A stretch of 64,000 bases of DNA from Bacteroides sp. (GCF_028690125.1 NZ_JAQVBV010000002.1:124001-188000), one strand, 5' to 3'. Shown: positions 51,616-61,807, numbered from the stretch's first letter. The notes: a model not told the origin generated them from the sequence alone. Program-made: numbers and translations.

Positions 51616-54018
51616 TTATAGCTCTTTTTGCAAATTACCCTCGATAATTTGTATCATATGTTTATAAGCCACACTTTGACTTACTAGTTGATTAAAAAAA
51701 TTCAATGACTGACTATATGCTCCTGAGGCCTTTTCTACTTGTTTAATATCCGTATAAAGCTTACCTAAATAAAAATAGATATACGCAATCTTTGCTGTAT
51801 AAGAAGTATATTTTTTATCAGAATCTCTCAAAATCTCTGTTTCCAGATCAATATAACTCCTCAGCGTATGTTCATACATCTTAATAGCAGATAATATACG
51901 CTCATTATATTTCTCTATAGTAGAATGAATTGAACCTATCGAAGTTTGTGATCCGGCTTCCATTTTTTCCGCTATTCTCTCTGCTTGATACCAATAAAAT
52001 TTGCCTAATGTCAGATAGGTATCAGCCAATTCGGGTAAATAGATTTCCGGTTTTCTATCTGCTAGTCCTTTTCTTATTTCCAAAGACTCCAATAACAGAG
52101 ATTCACTGTCCGTCCATCCATTCTCAGCACATAAATCACCCAAATTATATAAACATTGAGCAATACTGGGAGTATATTTCCCGGCATTTAACTCTTCAAG
52201 TTCCCGATAAACCCTTAACGCATAATAAATAAAGACACGTGCTCTGCGATGCTTACGAGTATCATTTTTATAAAAACAACCAAGATTCATCCACGCCATC
52301 GCAATATCTGCCTTATATCTTTTTCTCTTGTCTTCACATAAATTTTCGTACTTATCCCTTATCTCCTGATTCAGTTTTTCACCTTCTTCTTTTTTATCAT
52401 TCTGATAATATAAAACACTCAAATTACTCTTGACAAGAAAAATGTAATGATCATAATCACTATCAGGATAATGATTGGATAACACTGTATAAAGTAAAAG
52501 AGCCTTTTGATAACTGGCTTCAGCATCTTGATATTGCCCTGATCGATTATATAAATTACCCACTAAATTAAAACTTCTGGCAATAAGAGACAAGTTTGGG
52601 GATGGTGGAAGCAAATTGATAAATTCCAGATGAAAAATTTTCAGATATTTATTTTCCGGTAAAGACAAATAAAGTTTAATAGCTTCATTATAGAAATCTA
52701 AAGATTTCTCAAAGCGATGATTCTTATCAAGAAAACGCGCATACTTATATATGAGATAGGCATTTTCTTCTTCTGAAAGACATTCTTTTGCTACCTGTAT
52801 GGCACGTTCTCTTATTTTACAAGCTTCTCTGAAACGATTCGGATTGGAACGATCAATAAGACGACTTTTAGCACATAAAAGTAACTCCTCAATATTGTTT
52901 TTCATTAAATTTCGGGCATCTTCCATCACCAGTTTTGCCCGCTTGTACTTATCAAGATTATGATCCCCTTCTTTATTTATATCATCTACATTCAAAATCC
53001 GAGTCACTTCTTTATCATCACCTTGTTCCAACAGGAAAGCAACTTTTTGTAATCGTAGACTTGAAGTTTCTGCTGATAATTTGTTGAGTTGATAAACAAT
53101 ATTCAAAAGCAACTTATTTTGTTGTTCCAAATCCTCTTGAGCCTGATTGATTTGATTTAATAAATGCTTTTGTTTTTGCTGTTTCTCCGTCAGCCTCTGA
53201 CTCAGCATCTCTATATAATCTCGCGCATCTTCCCATACATCTTTACAATCATCTTTCGGATAGCCGGGATGTTCTATATTCTCGTATTTTCTGAGTCTTA
53301 CAACTTTCTCTTCAATCTTATTTTGCAATTCTATAATCTCATTATTAACTTTGGATAGAGCCTCACGACATTCTCCCTGGATTTTCTTTAGCTTGATAAC
53401 TTCGCTATTGTTAGCAGAAAAAGACAGATGTTCTACATCTCCGATGCGAGTATTGCCCAACATAATACTGGACTCTCTTATCTCCATATCACTTGTACCA
53501 TCCAGATATGGCAACAGCCTATTCCCTTCCTTGTTTTGAAGTGCTTTAAGTAATCTTTGTGCACTCATATTAACATCTAAGCACAATTGTGACGCATGAT
53601 TATATGCTGGCGGAATATAATAATTATATCTTTTACCTATAATGGCTTTCAATTTTCCAAGCCTTCTTTCCTCCTCTTCTCCTTCATCTAAGTTTTTCTG
53701 AAAAACATAAATAGTAGGAAAACCCTGTTTTTGCTGTGTTTTCCGAGCTTCATAGAGTTCTTCAATCGTATAACGACCCGCCTTACGATGAAATAATGCA
53801 ATAAACAATTGACTTGTTTTTACTTTTTCATCGTATCTATCCTGAGATGGAATTCCATTATACCCATTATCAAAATGTTCCCAGATCTCTAATTTGAATA
53901 TTATTTTCCCATCATAGACATCATTCAATTTCTGAATTAATTGAGTGATTGCCTCACGATCTTGTTTTAGCTCTTCACTGGAAGCTAAAAATACTCGAAC
54001 AATAAATGGAGCTGACAT
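51616..54018 (-). CDS. DUF4062-coiled-coil-TPR protein
   Basis: 800 aa. Residues 5-110 match DUF4062, a TIR-related Rossmann domain: FIVRVFLASSEELKQDREAI, KLEIWEHFDNGYNG, KTSQLFIALFHRKAGRYTIE, FPTIYVFQK. Residues about 205-345 are a long coiled coil (LQNKIEEKVVRLRKYENIEH onward). Residues 365-790 are TPR repeats (SFNLVGNLYNRSGQYQDAEA and YFYLGKLYTDIKQVEKASGA). There is no membrane helix. DUF4062 domains front many conflict/STAND-type proteins; here no NTPase is present. A TATTTTTG box is at 54140-54147. Function unknown; sensing or defence is inferred from architecture and the adjacent mobile relic. Confidence 0.82.
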   Translation of the reverse strand: MSAPFIVRVFLASSEELKQDREAITQLIQKLNDVYDGKIIFKLEIWEHFDNGYNGIPSQDRYDEKVKTSQLFIALFHRKAGRYTIEELYEARKTQQKQGFPTIYVFQKNLDEGEEEERRLGKLKAIIGKRYNYYIPPAYNHASQLCLDVNMSAQRLLKALQNKEGNRLLPYLDGTSDMEIRESSIMLGNTRIGDVEHLSFSANNSEVIKLKKIQGECREALSKVNNEIIELQNKIEEKVVRLRKYENIEHPGYPKDDCKDVWEDARDYIEMLSQRLTEKQQKQKHLLNQINQAQEDLEQQNKLLLNIVYQLNKLSAETSSLRLQKVAFLLEQGDDKEVTRILNVDDINKEGDHNLDKYKRAKLVMEDARNLMKNNIEELLLCAKSRLIDRSNPNRFREACKIRERAIQVAKECLSEEENAYLIYKYARFLDKNHRFEKSLDFYNEAIKLYLSLPENKYLKIFHLEFINLLPPSPNLSLIARSFNLVGNLYNRSGQYQDAEASYQKALLLYTVLSNHYPDSDYDHYIFLVKSNLSVLYYQNDKKEEGEKLNQEIRDKYENLCEDKRKRYKADIAMAWMNLGCFYKNDTRKHRRARVFIYYALRVYRELEELNAGKYTPSIAQCLYNLGDLCAENGWTDSESLLLESLEIRKGLADRKPEIYLPELADTYLTLGKFYWYQAERIAEKMEAGSQTSIGSIHSTIEKYNERILSAIKMYEHTLRSYIDLETEILRDSDKKYTSYTAKIAYIYFYLGKLYTDIKQVEKASGAYSQSLNFFNQLVSQSVAYKHMIQIIEGNLQKEL

Positions 54019-54139
54019 AAGGATTCTTTTAATTCTTTTAATTCTATGTTATTCACCATAGTATTAGGATAATGCCGAAACAGACCATAAATTGACAGGT
54101 TAGATCATACACTAGTCTCTAATATCTTACGACAACGTC

Positions 54140-54147
54140 CAAAAATA
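54140..54147 (-). promoter_or_regulatory. -7 box TATTTTTG for the DUF4062 gene
   Basis: Minus-strand TAnnTTTG match about 122 bases before the ATG. Confidence 0.4.
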
Positions 54148-54309
54148 CTATGTTTTTTCTATTGAAACAACTTATAAAAGTAAAAAATTTCAAAGAAGAA
54201 AAATCAGGAACTTGTGGATATGGTTCAAAAATAAAATGGGAACAAATGTTTTGGTCTGTTTTTATCTTAAAATGAGCGATAATTTTCCTTTTTGCTACCC
54301 TATCTTTCA

Positions 54310-54317
54310 TACCTTTG
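54310..54317 (+). promoter_or_regulatory. -7 box TACCTTTG for the acyltransferase/hydrolase operon
   Basis: Plus-strand TAnnTTTG match 24 bases before the ATG at 54342. Confidence 0.5.
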
Positions 54318-54341
54318 CATGAAACTTAAACACAATAAACC

Positions 54342-55511
54342 ATGATTCAAAACGCTACTACAGAAAATCGGTTAGTTTGGTTGGACGTTATCCGTTGCAT
54401 AGCCATGATGATGGTAATCGGTGTACACTGCATCGATCCTTTTTACATTTCGCCTACCATGAGAGTGATACCGGAATACACTCATTGGGCCGCCATTTAC
54501 GGTTCATTACTCCGCCCGTCCGTACCATTATTCGTTATGATGACCGGATTACTCCTGCTTCCCGTCAAACAACAGCCTTTGGGAACTTTCTACAAGAAAC
54601 GTATCTATCGTGTACTCTTCCCATTTCTTATTTGGTCAGTATTATATAGTATGTTCCCATGGTTTACAGGACTTCTTGGTTTGCCGAAAGAAATAATAGG
54701 TGATTTCTTTTGCTATACACAAGGACATGAATCACAAAGTCTTATGGATTCTTTGAAAGATGTGGCAATGATTCCCTTCAACTTCAGCCACAAAGAAAAT
54801 CATATGTGGTATATTTATCTGCTGATCGGAATGTATCTGTATATGCCATTCTTCTCAGGATGGATAGAAAAAGCGAGCAATAAAACCAAACAGACATTTC
54901 TGTTTATCTGGATCGTTTCTCTGTTTATACCTTACATACGTGAATATGTAGCTAATATGCTCTTCGACCGCAATGGTTATGTATTCGGCACTGACACCTG
55001 GAATGAATTCAGTATGTTATATTACTTTGCCGGATTTAACGGTTATATGTTATTGGGACATTATGTGAAACAAGGGAATAATTGGAGTGTACTAAAAACA
55101 TTCCTTATTTGCGCAATCATGTTTGCTATCGGTTATTATGTGACTTATAGAGGCTTTAGTACTACTGCCGCTAATCCGAATGCTACTGAAACAGAAATGG
55201 AACTATATTTCACCTTCTGTAGTCCCAATGTACTATTAATGACGCTGGCAGTATTCCTAATATTACAAAAAGTGGTAATCAATACACCAATCGTGGTAAA
55301 AGCACTGGCTAATATGACTAAATGTGGTTTCGGTATTTACATGGTACATTATTTTGTGGTTGGTCCGTTCTTCTTGTTGATAGGTCCTTCGGCAATACCT
55401 ATTCCACTGCAAGTCCCTTTGATGGCTGTCTGCATTTTCATTTGCAGTTGGGCATTCACTGCACTTATGTATAAGTTAATGCCTAAAAAGGCACATTATA
55501 TTATGGGATAA
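54342..55511 (+). CDS. Acyltransferase_3 family membrane protein
   Basis: 389 aa with about 10 membrane helices. The family start RLVWLDVIRCIAMMMVIGVH contains the conserved Arg and His; WYIYLLIGMYLYMPFFSGW and FGIYMVHYFVVGPFF are later signature segments. Members (OafA/WecH type) O-acylate glycans or lipids at the inner membrane. Followed after 18 bases by a secreted hydrolase, a probable operon. Confidence 0.9.
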   Translation: MIQNATTENRLVWLDVIRCIAMMMVIGVHCIDPFYISPTMRVIPEYTHWAAIYGSLLRPSVPLFVMMTGLLLLPVKQQPLGTFYKKRIYRVLFPFLIWSVLYSMFPWFTGLLGLPKEIIGDFFCYTQGHESQSLMDSLKDVAMIPFNFSHKENHMWYIYLLIGMYLYMPFFSGWIEKASNKTKQTFLFIWIVSLFIPYIREYVANMLFDRNGYVFGTDTWNEFSMLYYFAGFNGYMLLGHYVKQGNNWSVLKTFLICAIMFAIGYYVTYRGFSTTAANPNATETEMELYFTFCSPNVLLMTLAVFLILQKVVINTPIVVKALANMTKCGFGIYMVHYFVVGPFFLLIGPSAIPIPLQVPLMAVCIFICSWAFTALMYKLMPKKAHYIMG

Positions 55512-55529
55512 ACCAGAATTATATCTAAT

Positions 55530-57062
55530 ATGCAACCAATTATGAAATATATCAGAACATTGATATTCACTGCCTTTTGCGCCGTCTCCTTATCTATTGC
55601 CGGGCAGTCATCTTCTTTAAAAAGTCTTGTACCGGATACGCCTTCAAAAGCTCCGGATTACTTATGTACATGGAATTTACAAGGTTATGTAGTAAGTTAT
55701 CAGGGTTCGGAAGTAACCAGAGAAGCGATGAATGAGGAATATATGTTCGGACAGGGAGCTTTTCAGAATTGGGTAGATTGCTATCCTTCTATCCGTCAAG
55801 ATTTATATTTCGTGATGGATGATTCATGGGATATTCCTAAAGACGTCAATCATACTCCTAATAAATACTTAGGAACAGTAGAACTGGATTCCAGCCGTTT
55901 CCCGTCATTTCGTGGAGATGCCGCCAGTCGTTTGAAACAATTGGCAGACCGTATTAAAGAGAAAGGATGGAAAGGAGCAGGAGGATGGATCTGTGCACAA
56001 AAAGCCGAAGTCTTTTCTGACATTTCAGAGGAAGAGTATTGGACTGAACGTATCAAAACGGCCAATGCAGCTGGTTTCGATTATTGGAAAGTAGATTGGG
56101 GGGCTCATGAAAAAGATGGTGCATGGAGAGAGATGCTGACCACTATCGGTAAGAAATATGCTCCACGTTTATGTGTTGAGCATGCATTTCAGAATAATTT
56201 TATTGAGTTTAGCGACGTTTTCCGCACGTATGATGTAGAGAACGTGATTGCACAACCGGTTACCATACAACGGGTTTGCGACTTACTGCCTTACAAAGCT
56301 CAAGGAAATGCAAAAGGCATTATCAACTGTGAAGATGAGCCTTATATCGCAGCCGGATTGGGATGTGCTATCGGAGTGATGCGACATCCGTTTACAGGAA
56401 ATCTACCGAACGGAACACAGGATTTTGTATTTCCCCCAACCATACGTGACATGAAGCATCGTCTGGATGAAGTTGTACGTGGAGTAAGATGGCATCGTAT
56501 AGCAGAACCGTTCGGAGTGGGAAAAGAATCGTTTGCAGTAGATAGCGTGAAATTAAATGACTATTGGGTATTGCAAGATCGGGAGACATGGAATACCAGT
56601 AGACCGATCGGTACAAAGCTAACAGCTGATGCACCTGCCAGGGTCAGTAGAGGGATGGCTTTACCGGAAGTATCAGATTTGGGTGAAGACAGACCATTTA
56701 TACTTGCTTCCCGTTACCCGAATGGTGCAGTGGCTATTGCCAGCGTAGGCCGCGCATTAGGACATGAATATGTATCAAAAGAAGTTTCAGTTAAAATAGC
56801 TGTTGAGGAAGTCAATTCACCCATTGGTGTTTTCGGCTACTTTAAAGATCTTACAATCGTTTTTCCTTCTTCTGTAAAACTAAAAAAGCATCGTATTTAT
56901 GCACAGGATTTGGCAGGAGATATACCGGTAAATATTACCAAACAGATTTCAATAAAAGGGAATTGCCTGACAATACCAAGTGAAGTGATACGAAATGTGG
57001 GATTGATGAATGCTTCGAAAGGAGATTGTTCTGATCCGGGATTAGTGCTAAAAATTATGTAA
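55530..57062 (+). CDS. Secreted clan GH-D-like glycoside hydrolase (melibiase/GH27-like)
   Basis: 510 aa with a signal peptide; the second ATG (55542, MKYIRTLIFTAFCAVSLSIA) gives the cleaner signal. The TIM-barrel shows LYFVMDDSWDIP (DDxW-type substrate loop), GWKGAGGWIC, and FDYWKVDWG (K-x-D nucleophile motif), all like GH27/GH36 alpha-galactosidases. C-terminal beta domain to GLVLKIM. It probably cleaves an alpha-linked sugar outside the cytoplasm; the exact GH family and linkage cannot be fixed by eye. Confidence 0.68.
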   Translation: MQPIMKYIRTLIFTAFCAVSLSIAGQSSSLKSLVPDTPSKAPDYLCTWNLQGYVVSYQGSEVTREAMNEEYMFGQGAFQNWVDCYPSIRQDLYFVMDDSWDIPKDVNHTPNKYLGTVELDSSRFPSFRGDAASRLKQLADRIKEKGWKGAGGWICAQKAEVFSDISEEEYWTERIKTANAAGFDYWKVDWGAHEKDGAWREMLTTIGKKYAPRLCVEHAFQNNFIEFSDVFRTYDVENVIAQPVTIQRVCDLLPYKAQGNAKGIINCEDEPYIAAGLGCAIGVMRHPFTGNLPNGTQDFVFPPTIRDMKHRLDEVVRGVRWHRIAEPFGVGKESFAVDSVKLNDYWVLQDRETWNTSRPIGTKLTADAPARVSRGMALPEVSDLGEDRPFILASRYPNGAVAIASVGRALGHEYVSKEVSVKIAVEEVNSPIGVFGYFKDLTIVFPSSVKLKKHRIYAQDLAGDIPVNITKQISIKGNCLTIPSEVIRNVGLMNASKGDCSDPGLVLKIM

Positions 57063-57189
57063 TACTTTAGTAAAAGCAAACCATCATTCATTATATATTT
57101 AGGGAGCTATACCAAAAGCCTATCATCACTATTTTTAGATGTATATAACGCAGTTTTTTTTACTATTCAATCATAGTAAATGCTTTCAA

Positions 57190-57216
57190 ATCCGTATTAT
57201 CCGCGTCATCCGCGTC
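57190..57216. repeat. Three 9-bp tandem units (ATCCGCGTC type)
   Basis: ATCCGTATT, ATCCGCGTC, ATCCGCGTC in tandem in the 263-base gap after the hydrolase gene. The gap otherwise holds no gene and no clear terminator. Confidence 0.6.
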
Positions 57217-57325
57217 TAAAAAATCATATATCAAAATTTGATTAACTCCCGACAATCTACTATTAAATCACACAAATCACATCCGACATACCATCTTAAG
57301 AAGCAAGTATAAACAATGACCCCTG

Positions 57326-59740
57326 TTAGGAAACTTGTCTGAAACGTCTGCGTGCCAGCAGAGATAAAGCAAGTACCACAACCAGTCCTACCCCCCAGAT
57401 CCATAATCCTCCTCCACTGCCTTCTGTCTTGCCATAAGAATGCAAACCGCTTAAATAGTAATTCACTCCGAACCAAGTCATTATGACAGAAAGAATGGAA
57501 ACTACAGAAAGCAAATTAAAGCACCAATCAGTTTTTCCTTTTAAAAGGGGGATAAAACGGATATGAAGAACCAGTGCATAAACAACAATGGAAATCAACG
57601 CCCAAGTCTCTTTCGGGTCCCATCCCCAATATCTTCCCCAAGAGACATTAGCCCAAACAGCCCCTAAAAAAGTCCCTGCCGTCATAAAGAACAAGCCGAG
57701 AATCATGGCTATCTCATTGATGATTGTCAGTTCACGGATACGGAATAAAAGTCTTACACGATTGGCAGTAGAAAGAATACTCATCAAGATTAAATTAAAT
57801 AGTCCCGTCAAAGCACAAAGTGCAAAAAACACATAGCCAACCATGATAATAGCTACATGAGACATCAGCCAATACGATTGAAGTACCGGAACTAAAGGAG
57901 TGATCTCCGGATTCAGATGATTGAGTCCCGCTACAAAAAGCATAATTCCCCCCAATAGTCCTGATAATGCAGGAAGAATACGGAACCGACGGGCAAAAAG
58001 TAATCCACACCCAACCAGCATCCAGGAAGTACACACCATAGATTCATAAGCATTTGCCCAAGGTGCATGACCACTAATATACCAACGTAATAATACTCCT
58101 ACCGTATGTGCCAGAAAAGCAACTATCAAAAGAATAGTCAGAACACTGCCTATCTTTTTACCCCATTTAAAATTCGTAATCATTTCTCCACAGGCAATGA
58201 ACAGTAGTATTCCGCCTAAAATGAGATAAGCCAGACGACACCAGAAAAACAGGTCTAACTGATTATAAAGAAGCTCTGCTTTTATTTTCTGATTATCAAT
58301 GACAGGTACTTTGCTTTTCGCCTGTTGAAAAACATCCATCATACTTACAATCCGGTCCGCTTCTTTCCAGTCATTGGAATGGACTCCATTAGCCAGCTCA
58401 TAAAGATACCAATCTATTATTTTCGAAACAAACATGGAGTCTTTTCCCTGAAATACATTCAAGCTATCTCCTGCTGAATACCATTTTCCCCGCGTATCAT
58501 TCTCGTCCGGGAAAAGAGGCAATAATTGATGCTGCATAATCCGGTATACGATATTCACCGATTCATCCAGCTTCAATAAGTCCGAATCCAAGCGTTTCCG
58601 TTCAGCAGCCGGTTTTAGATAGATTGCATTTACCTCATCTGACAGCATATAATTACCGCTTGCATCAAATACATCTTGCCATGCTACATATTTTCCCTCT
58701 CTTTTAAAGCGTTTTAAGATCTCCTTATTATCAACCTTGATAAAGGGCACTTTCCCCCACTCTTCGGGAAAAGCCAATAGATTCAGGAAGAACTGGTCTG
58801 AAGTCACGCCATTCAGTTTTTCTGCCCCGTAAAGTTTCCGTAGAATAGCAGATGTATAACTATTGACCGGCTCTAAACGTCCATTGGGATTGAGTACCAC
58901 TAATTGACCGAATTTCCCGGCATGTTGCAAAGAAACACAAGGTTGTTGTGCCCGTAGTGTCTGTACTCCAAATACACCGGATAAACCAAGAAAGAGAAAG
59001 AAATAAACAGGTATATTTTTTTTCATTCCACTCAATTCTTTACGTAAACGGCCGAAACGTGACTTCTTACTGAACAGTGTAAGCACAAAGCCGACAAACA
59101 ATAAAAAATATCCTGTATACGTCAATTGCATACCTGGAAAATCATAACTCACAGATAAAACAGTCCCCTGTTCATCCGCGTCAAATGAAGACTGGAATAA
59201 CCGGTAACCATCCACTTCAATCACTTTATTCATACGGATAGTGGATTCAAAAGAAGGCTTGTTTTCCTGTTTTATCACCAGATCACTCTCATAAGACATC
59301 GGACTGTGAGACCCCGGATAACGTTCCAATCTAAAATCATTCAGCGTAACAGAAAAAGGCAGGGAGGAAGTTTCCGTCCCTGCCCCGTCATCTCTCATCA
59401 TGTAATTCACCGTTCCCCCTTCGCGAATATGCATAATCCCCGTTATGCCTACATAATGAGAGGCAGCTGCCCCCAACCACATAAAAAGAAAAGCCCCATG
59501 AAAAATCAAACTTCCTTTACTGATTCTCTTGAAATAGTTTCCCGGAAGAAACATACACAACAAATTGATAGCCTGCAATAGCTGCAACATGATAAACCAG
59601 GGAGCATAATAAAAGTATTCCCTGGTAATCGCCGGACCATAGGAATTTTCTACAAAAGTGGCTATTGCCAATATCACTGCATAAAGTCCTGCCAACACAT
59701 ACATTAAAACAGGCGAAGCTATCAGTCGAATCAGTTTCAT
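57326..59740 (-). CDS. Fused ResB-CcsA cytochrome c assembly protein
   Basis: 804 aa from the ATG at 59740 (MKLIRLIASPVL), 10 bases after the upstream stop; the longer frame would run into that gene. The N-terminal ResB/CcsB-like half (to about residue 500) has several membrane helices and a large periplasmic part (AQQPCVSLQHAGKFGQLVVL). The C-terminal CcsA/ResC half has the haem-handling motif WGRYWGWDPKETWALISI with conserved His-containing loops. It attaches haem to apocytochrome c in system II. Being last in an operon with a di-haem cytochrome, it is probably dedicated to it. Confidence 0.9.
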   Translation of the reverse strand: MKLIRLIASPVLMYVLAGLYAVILAIATFVENSYGPAITREYFYYAPWFIMLQLLQAINLLCMFLPGNYFKRISKGSLIFHGAFLFMWLGAAASHYVGITGIMHIREGGTVNYMMRDDGAGTETSSLPFSVTLNDFRLERYPGSHSPMSYESDLVIKQENKPSFESTIRMNKVIEVDGYRLFQSSFDADEQGTVLSVSYDFPGMQLTYTGYFLLFVGFVLTLFSKKSRFGRLRKELSGMKKNIPVYFFLFLGLSGVFGVQTLRAQQPCVSLQHAGKFGQLVVLNPNGRLEPVNSYTSAILRKLYGAEKLNGVTSDQFFLNLLAFPEEWGKVPFIKVDNKEILKRFKREGKYVAWQDVFDASGNYMLSDEVNAIYLKPAAERKRLDSDLLKLDESVNIVYRIMQHQLLPLFPDENDTRGKWYSAGDSLNVFQGKDSMFVSKIIDWYLYELANGVHSNDWKEADRIVSMMDVFQQAKSKVPVIDNQKIKAELLYNQLDLFFWCRLAYLILGGILLFIACGEMITNFKWGKKIGSVLTILLIVAFLAHTVGVLLRWYISGHAPWANAYESMVCTSWMLVGCGLLFARRFRILPALSGLLGGIMLFVAGLNHLNPEITPLVPVLQSYWLMSHVAIIMVGYVFFALCALTGLFNLILMSILSTANRVRLLFRIRELTIINEIAMILGLFFMTAGTFLGAVWANVSWGRYWGWDPKETWALISIVVYALVLHIRFIPLLKGKTDWCFNLLSVVSILSVIMTWFGVNYYLSGLHSYGKTEGSGGGLWIWGVGLVVVLALSLLARRRFRQVS

Positions 59741-59750
59741 TAGTTTTCTA

Positions 59751-60878
59751 TTATAAATAAGCAATACCTTCAATTTCCACCAATAGCTCTTCCCTACATA
59801 CATCTGCATACAGATAAGCAATGGGTACTTCGGGACAATGTTTATCCAAATCTTTTTTTACTTCCTGTACATCAGTCTCATTTTTCAGATAAACACGCAG
59901 AAGCCTCAATTTGCCGGAATGACCGGATAGTTTTTCTTTTCCTTCTTCCAAACCCATCAAATGCTGAATGTTCTCAAGTGTAATTTCTGTCTGCGACAAT
60001 ACATTTCCCTCTACGATACTTTCTTCGCCACGGATAGCAGCTGTTCCGGAAATATAAACCATCTCCTGACAATGATCGGTCAGTAACTTTCCCCTCTCAA
60101 ATTTGGGAGTTCCTTTCTCTGTATCCATCCGATGACTTATCAATACTTCGTCCGAATAAACATGAGCCGCTCTCTGCCAATCGTTGTCCAAAGGCACAAT
60201 ATCAATATTCCCTCTGACAGCATTGAAATCTATCAATATGCCACCATACTGCATACCGATACCTGTCGCCGCCGGATATCCGTATTGCCATTCCGAAGAA
60301 GCGTAAAACCGCGAACGCACATCATTAAAGTCCTGATAACACTGATTACCATGAAGCAGATCAGTGATACGTTCCAGATAGTTCCATTGGCGGACAATAT
60401 CTCCGAATTCCATTCCTTCCGCATTCAGAATAGACTCCATCTTTCGGAAAGCCTGTTCCGATTGTTCACGAACCGGAAGATTTAAGTCATCCGCACAAAG
60501 TCCTCCAGCTACAATTTCCTTATAATCTGTTGCACTTATACGTAGATAACGCCCCCACAAAGTTTCCCGTTCTTCTATCAATACCTTCGCATCAGCAGTT
60601 TGCTCCAGCGAATGTACCTCCAGGATTAATTCTCCGTACAAAGGCCTCTGCGCGACAAGCGAAATTAACGGACGGGGAGCAATGAAGTGATTATCTACCC
60701 ATTGCTCAAGAAAAGTCCGCTGAACCTGATATTCCTGATTGTCCGAACAGTTCGTGAAGAAAACAAGACGAATTGCCCCTTCCTTACGGACAGCCAACAG
60801 AAGTAATTCTTCGGCCATCTGTTTCCAGGGTCTTTTTTCCGCTATATATAGTTCACATTTTATTCGATGATATATCAT
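59751..60878 (-). CDS. RidA/YjgF-like pseudo-dimer (chorismatase FkbO/Hyg5-like)
   Basis: 375 aa, with two YjgF-like folds in one chain. The first part (about 70-170) has AGGLCADDLNLPVREQSEQA and IVRQWNYLERITDL; the second (about 265-370) has EMVYISGTAAIRGEES and TEITLENIQHLM. This layout resembles the FkbO/Hyg5/XanB2 chorismatases, but typical RidA deaminase activity is also possible. No signal peptide, so cytoplasmic. It lies between a periplasmic propeller and the CcsBA gene with gaps of about 30 and 10 bases. Identity is moderate; activity unknown. Confidence 0.62.
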   Translation of the reverse strand: MIYHRIKCELYIAEKRPWKQMAEELLLLAVRKEGAIRLVFFTNCSDNQEYQVQRTFLEQWVDNHFIAPRPLISLVAQRPLYGELILEVHSLEQTADAKVLIEERETLWGRYLRISATDYKEIVAGGLCADDLNLPVREQSEQAFRKMESILNAEGMEFGDIVRQWNYLERITDLLHGNQCYQDFNDVRSRFYASSEWQYGYPAATGIGMQYGGILIDFNAVRGNIDIVPLDNDWQRAAHVYSDEVLISHRMDTEKGTPKFERGKLLTDHCQEMVYISGTAAIRGEESIVEGNVLSQTEITLENIQHLMGLEEGKEKLSGHSGKLRLLRVYLKNETDVQEVKKDLDKHCPEVPIAYLYADVCREELLVEIEGIAYL

Positions 60879-60908
60879 ACGCTAAATACGGTTCTATTAA
60901 TCAATTAG

Positions 60909-61796
60909 TTAATGATAGGAAGCTACACCTTCCGGCTTATCTGTACTAAATACGGAAGACATCGTCTGTAAGCCCGGATGATTTTCTAAAGAATAAAGCA
61001 CATTTTTTTGGCGGTCCACCAACAACATATGTACTTTATCTTCCGGATTTACATGACCGGTCCAGTTAGTTATCAAGAAACGTCCGTCGGAAAAGTATTG
61101 AAAGCCTCCCAGAAATTTAAGCGGCTCACCGGGAAGATCTGCATTTGATATTTCCCAGATCGTTTTTCCTTCCTGAGTTACTTCTATCAATCGAGGATTC
61201 CGGTCCTTATCCGCTACAGCGATCAAGGTATGCCCATTAGGCAGACGAGTCAATGAATGAGGTCCGCCGGGAACAGACAATTCCCATACTACTTTACCGT
61301 TGGTATCATATTCCTTCACGCACTGGTCACCATAATGTGCTACCAGAAAATGACCATTGTCCAAACGACGGGCATTACGCATAAAAGCAAATCCACCATC
61401 CTTCACTCCTTTCGGCAAGATACAGACTTCTTTTACAATTTTTCCTTTTGGAGAAATTTCCAACATTCTTCCTGTAGAACATTCTCCGACAAAGGTATTC
61501 CCGTTCTTCAACCGTTGGCAAGCAAAAACCGGACTTTGTGATTGATAATGAAATACAGTATCGTTCTGCCGAGTCACCTCAAGTACTCCGTGTCCGGTGG
61601 TAAAGAGGATATTGCCATTCGGCAATACCCATAAATCATTTGAATCCGTCGCTTTATGTTTCCAGACGATCTGTTCATTCTCCATCACAAATACAATGCC
61701 TTGTGAATAATCGGCTCCGACAAATGTCTTTGTTTGTGAGAACAAAGATAATGAAAACAAAGAGATAGCTATTGCAATTGTATATATTCTGATCAT
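60909..61796 (-). CDS. Secreted beta-propeller protein of unknown function
   Basis: 295 aa with a signal peptide (IYTIAIAISLFSLSLFSQ). Repeated motifs of the form LPNGN-I/H-TL-I and LDNGHFLVAHYGD, RLPNGHTLIAVADKD, EYDTNGKVVWELSVP, mark a six- or seven-bladed propeller like PQQ/arylsulfotransferase-type repeats. No haem or catalytic motif is seen. Sits 11 bases downstream of the di-haem cytochrome, so it is a likely periplasmic partner. Confidence 0.8.
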   Translation of the reverse strand: MIRIYTIAIAISLFSLSLFSQTKTFVGADYSQGIVFVMENEQIVWKHKATDSNDLWVLPNGNILFTTGHGVLEVTRQNDTVFHYQSQSPVFACQRLKNGNTFVGECSTGRMLEISPKGKIVKEVCILPKGVKDGGFAFMRNARRLDNGHFLVAHYGDQCVKEYDTNGKVVWELSVPGGPHSLTRLPNGHTLIAVADKDRNPRLIEVTQEGKTIWEISNADLPGEPLKFLGGFQYFSDGRFLITNWTGHVNPEDKVHMLLVDRQKNVLYSLENHPGLQTMSSVFSTDKPEGVASYH

Positions 61797-61807
61797 AATT
61801 TATAATG

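Larger units (their letters stand above)
54019..54341. other. Divergent regulatory gap
   Basis: 323 bases. It holds the minus-strand TATTTTTG box (54140-54147) for the DUF4062 gene with a leader of about 115 nt, a short CTTTTAATT tandem near 54030, and the plus-strand TACCTTTG box (54310-54317) for the acyltransferase. No gene was seen. Confidence 0.6.
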
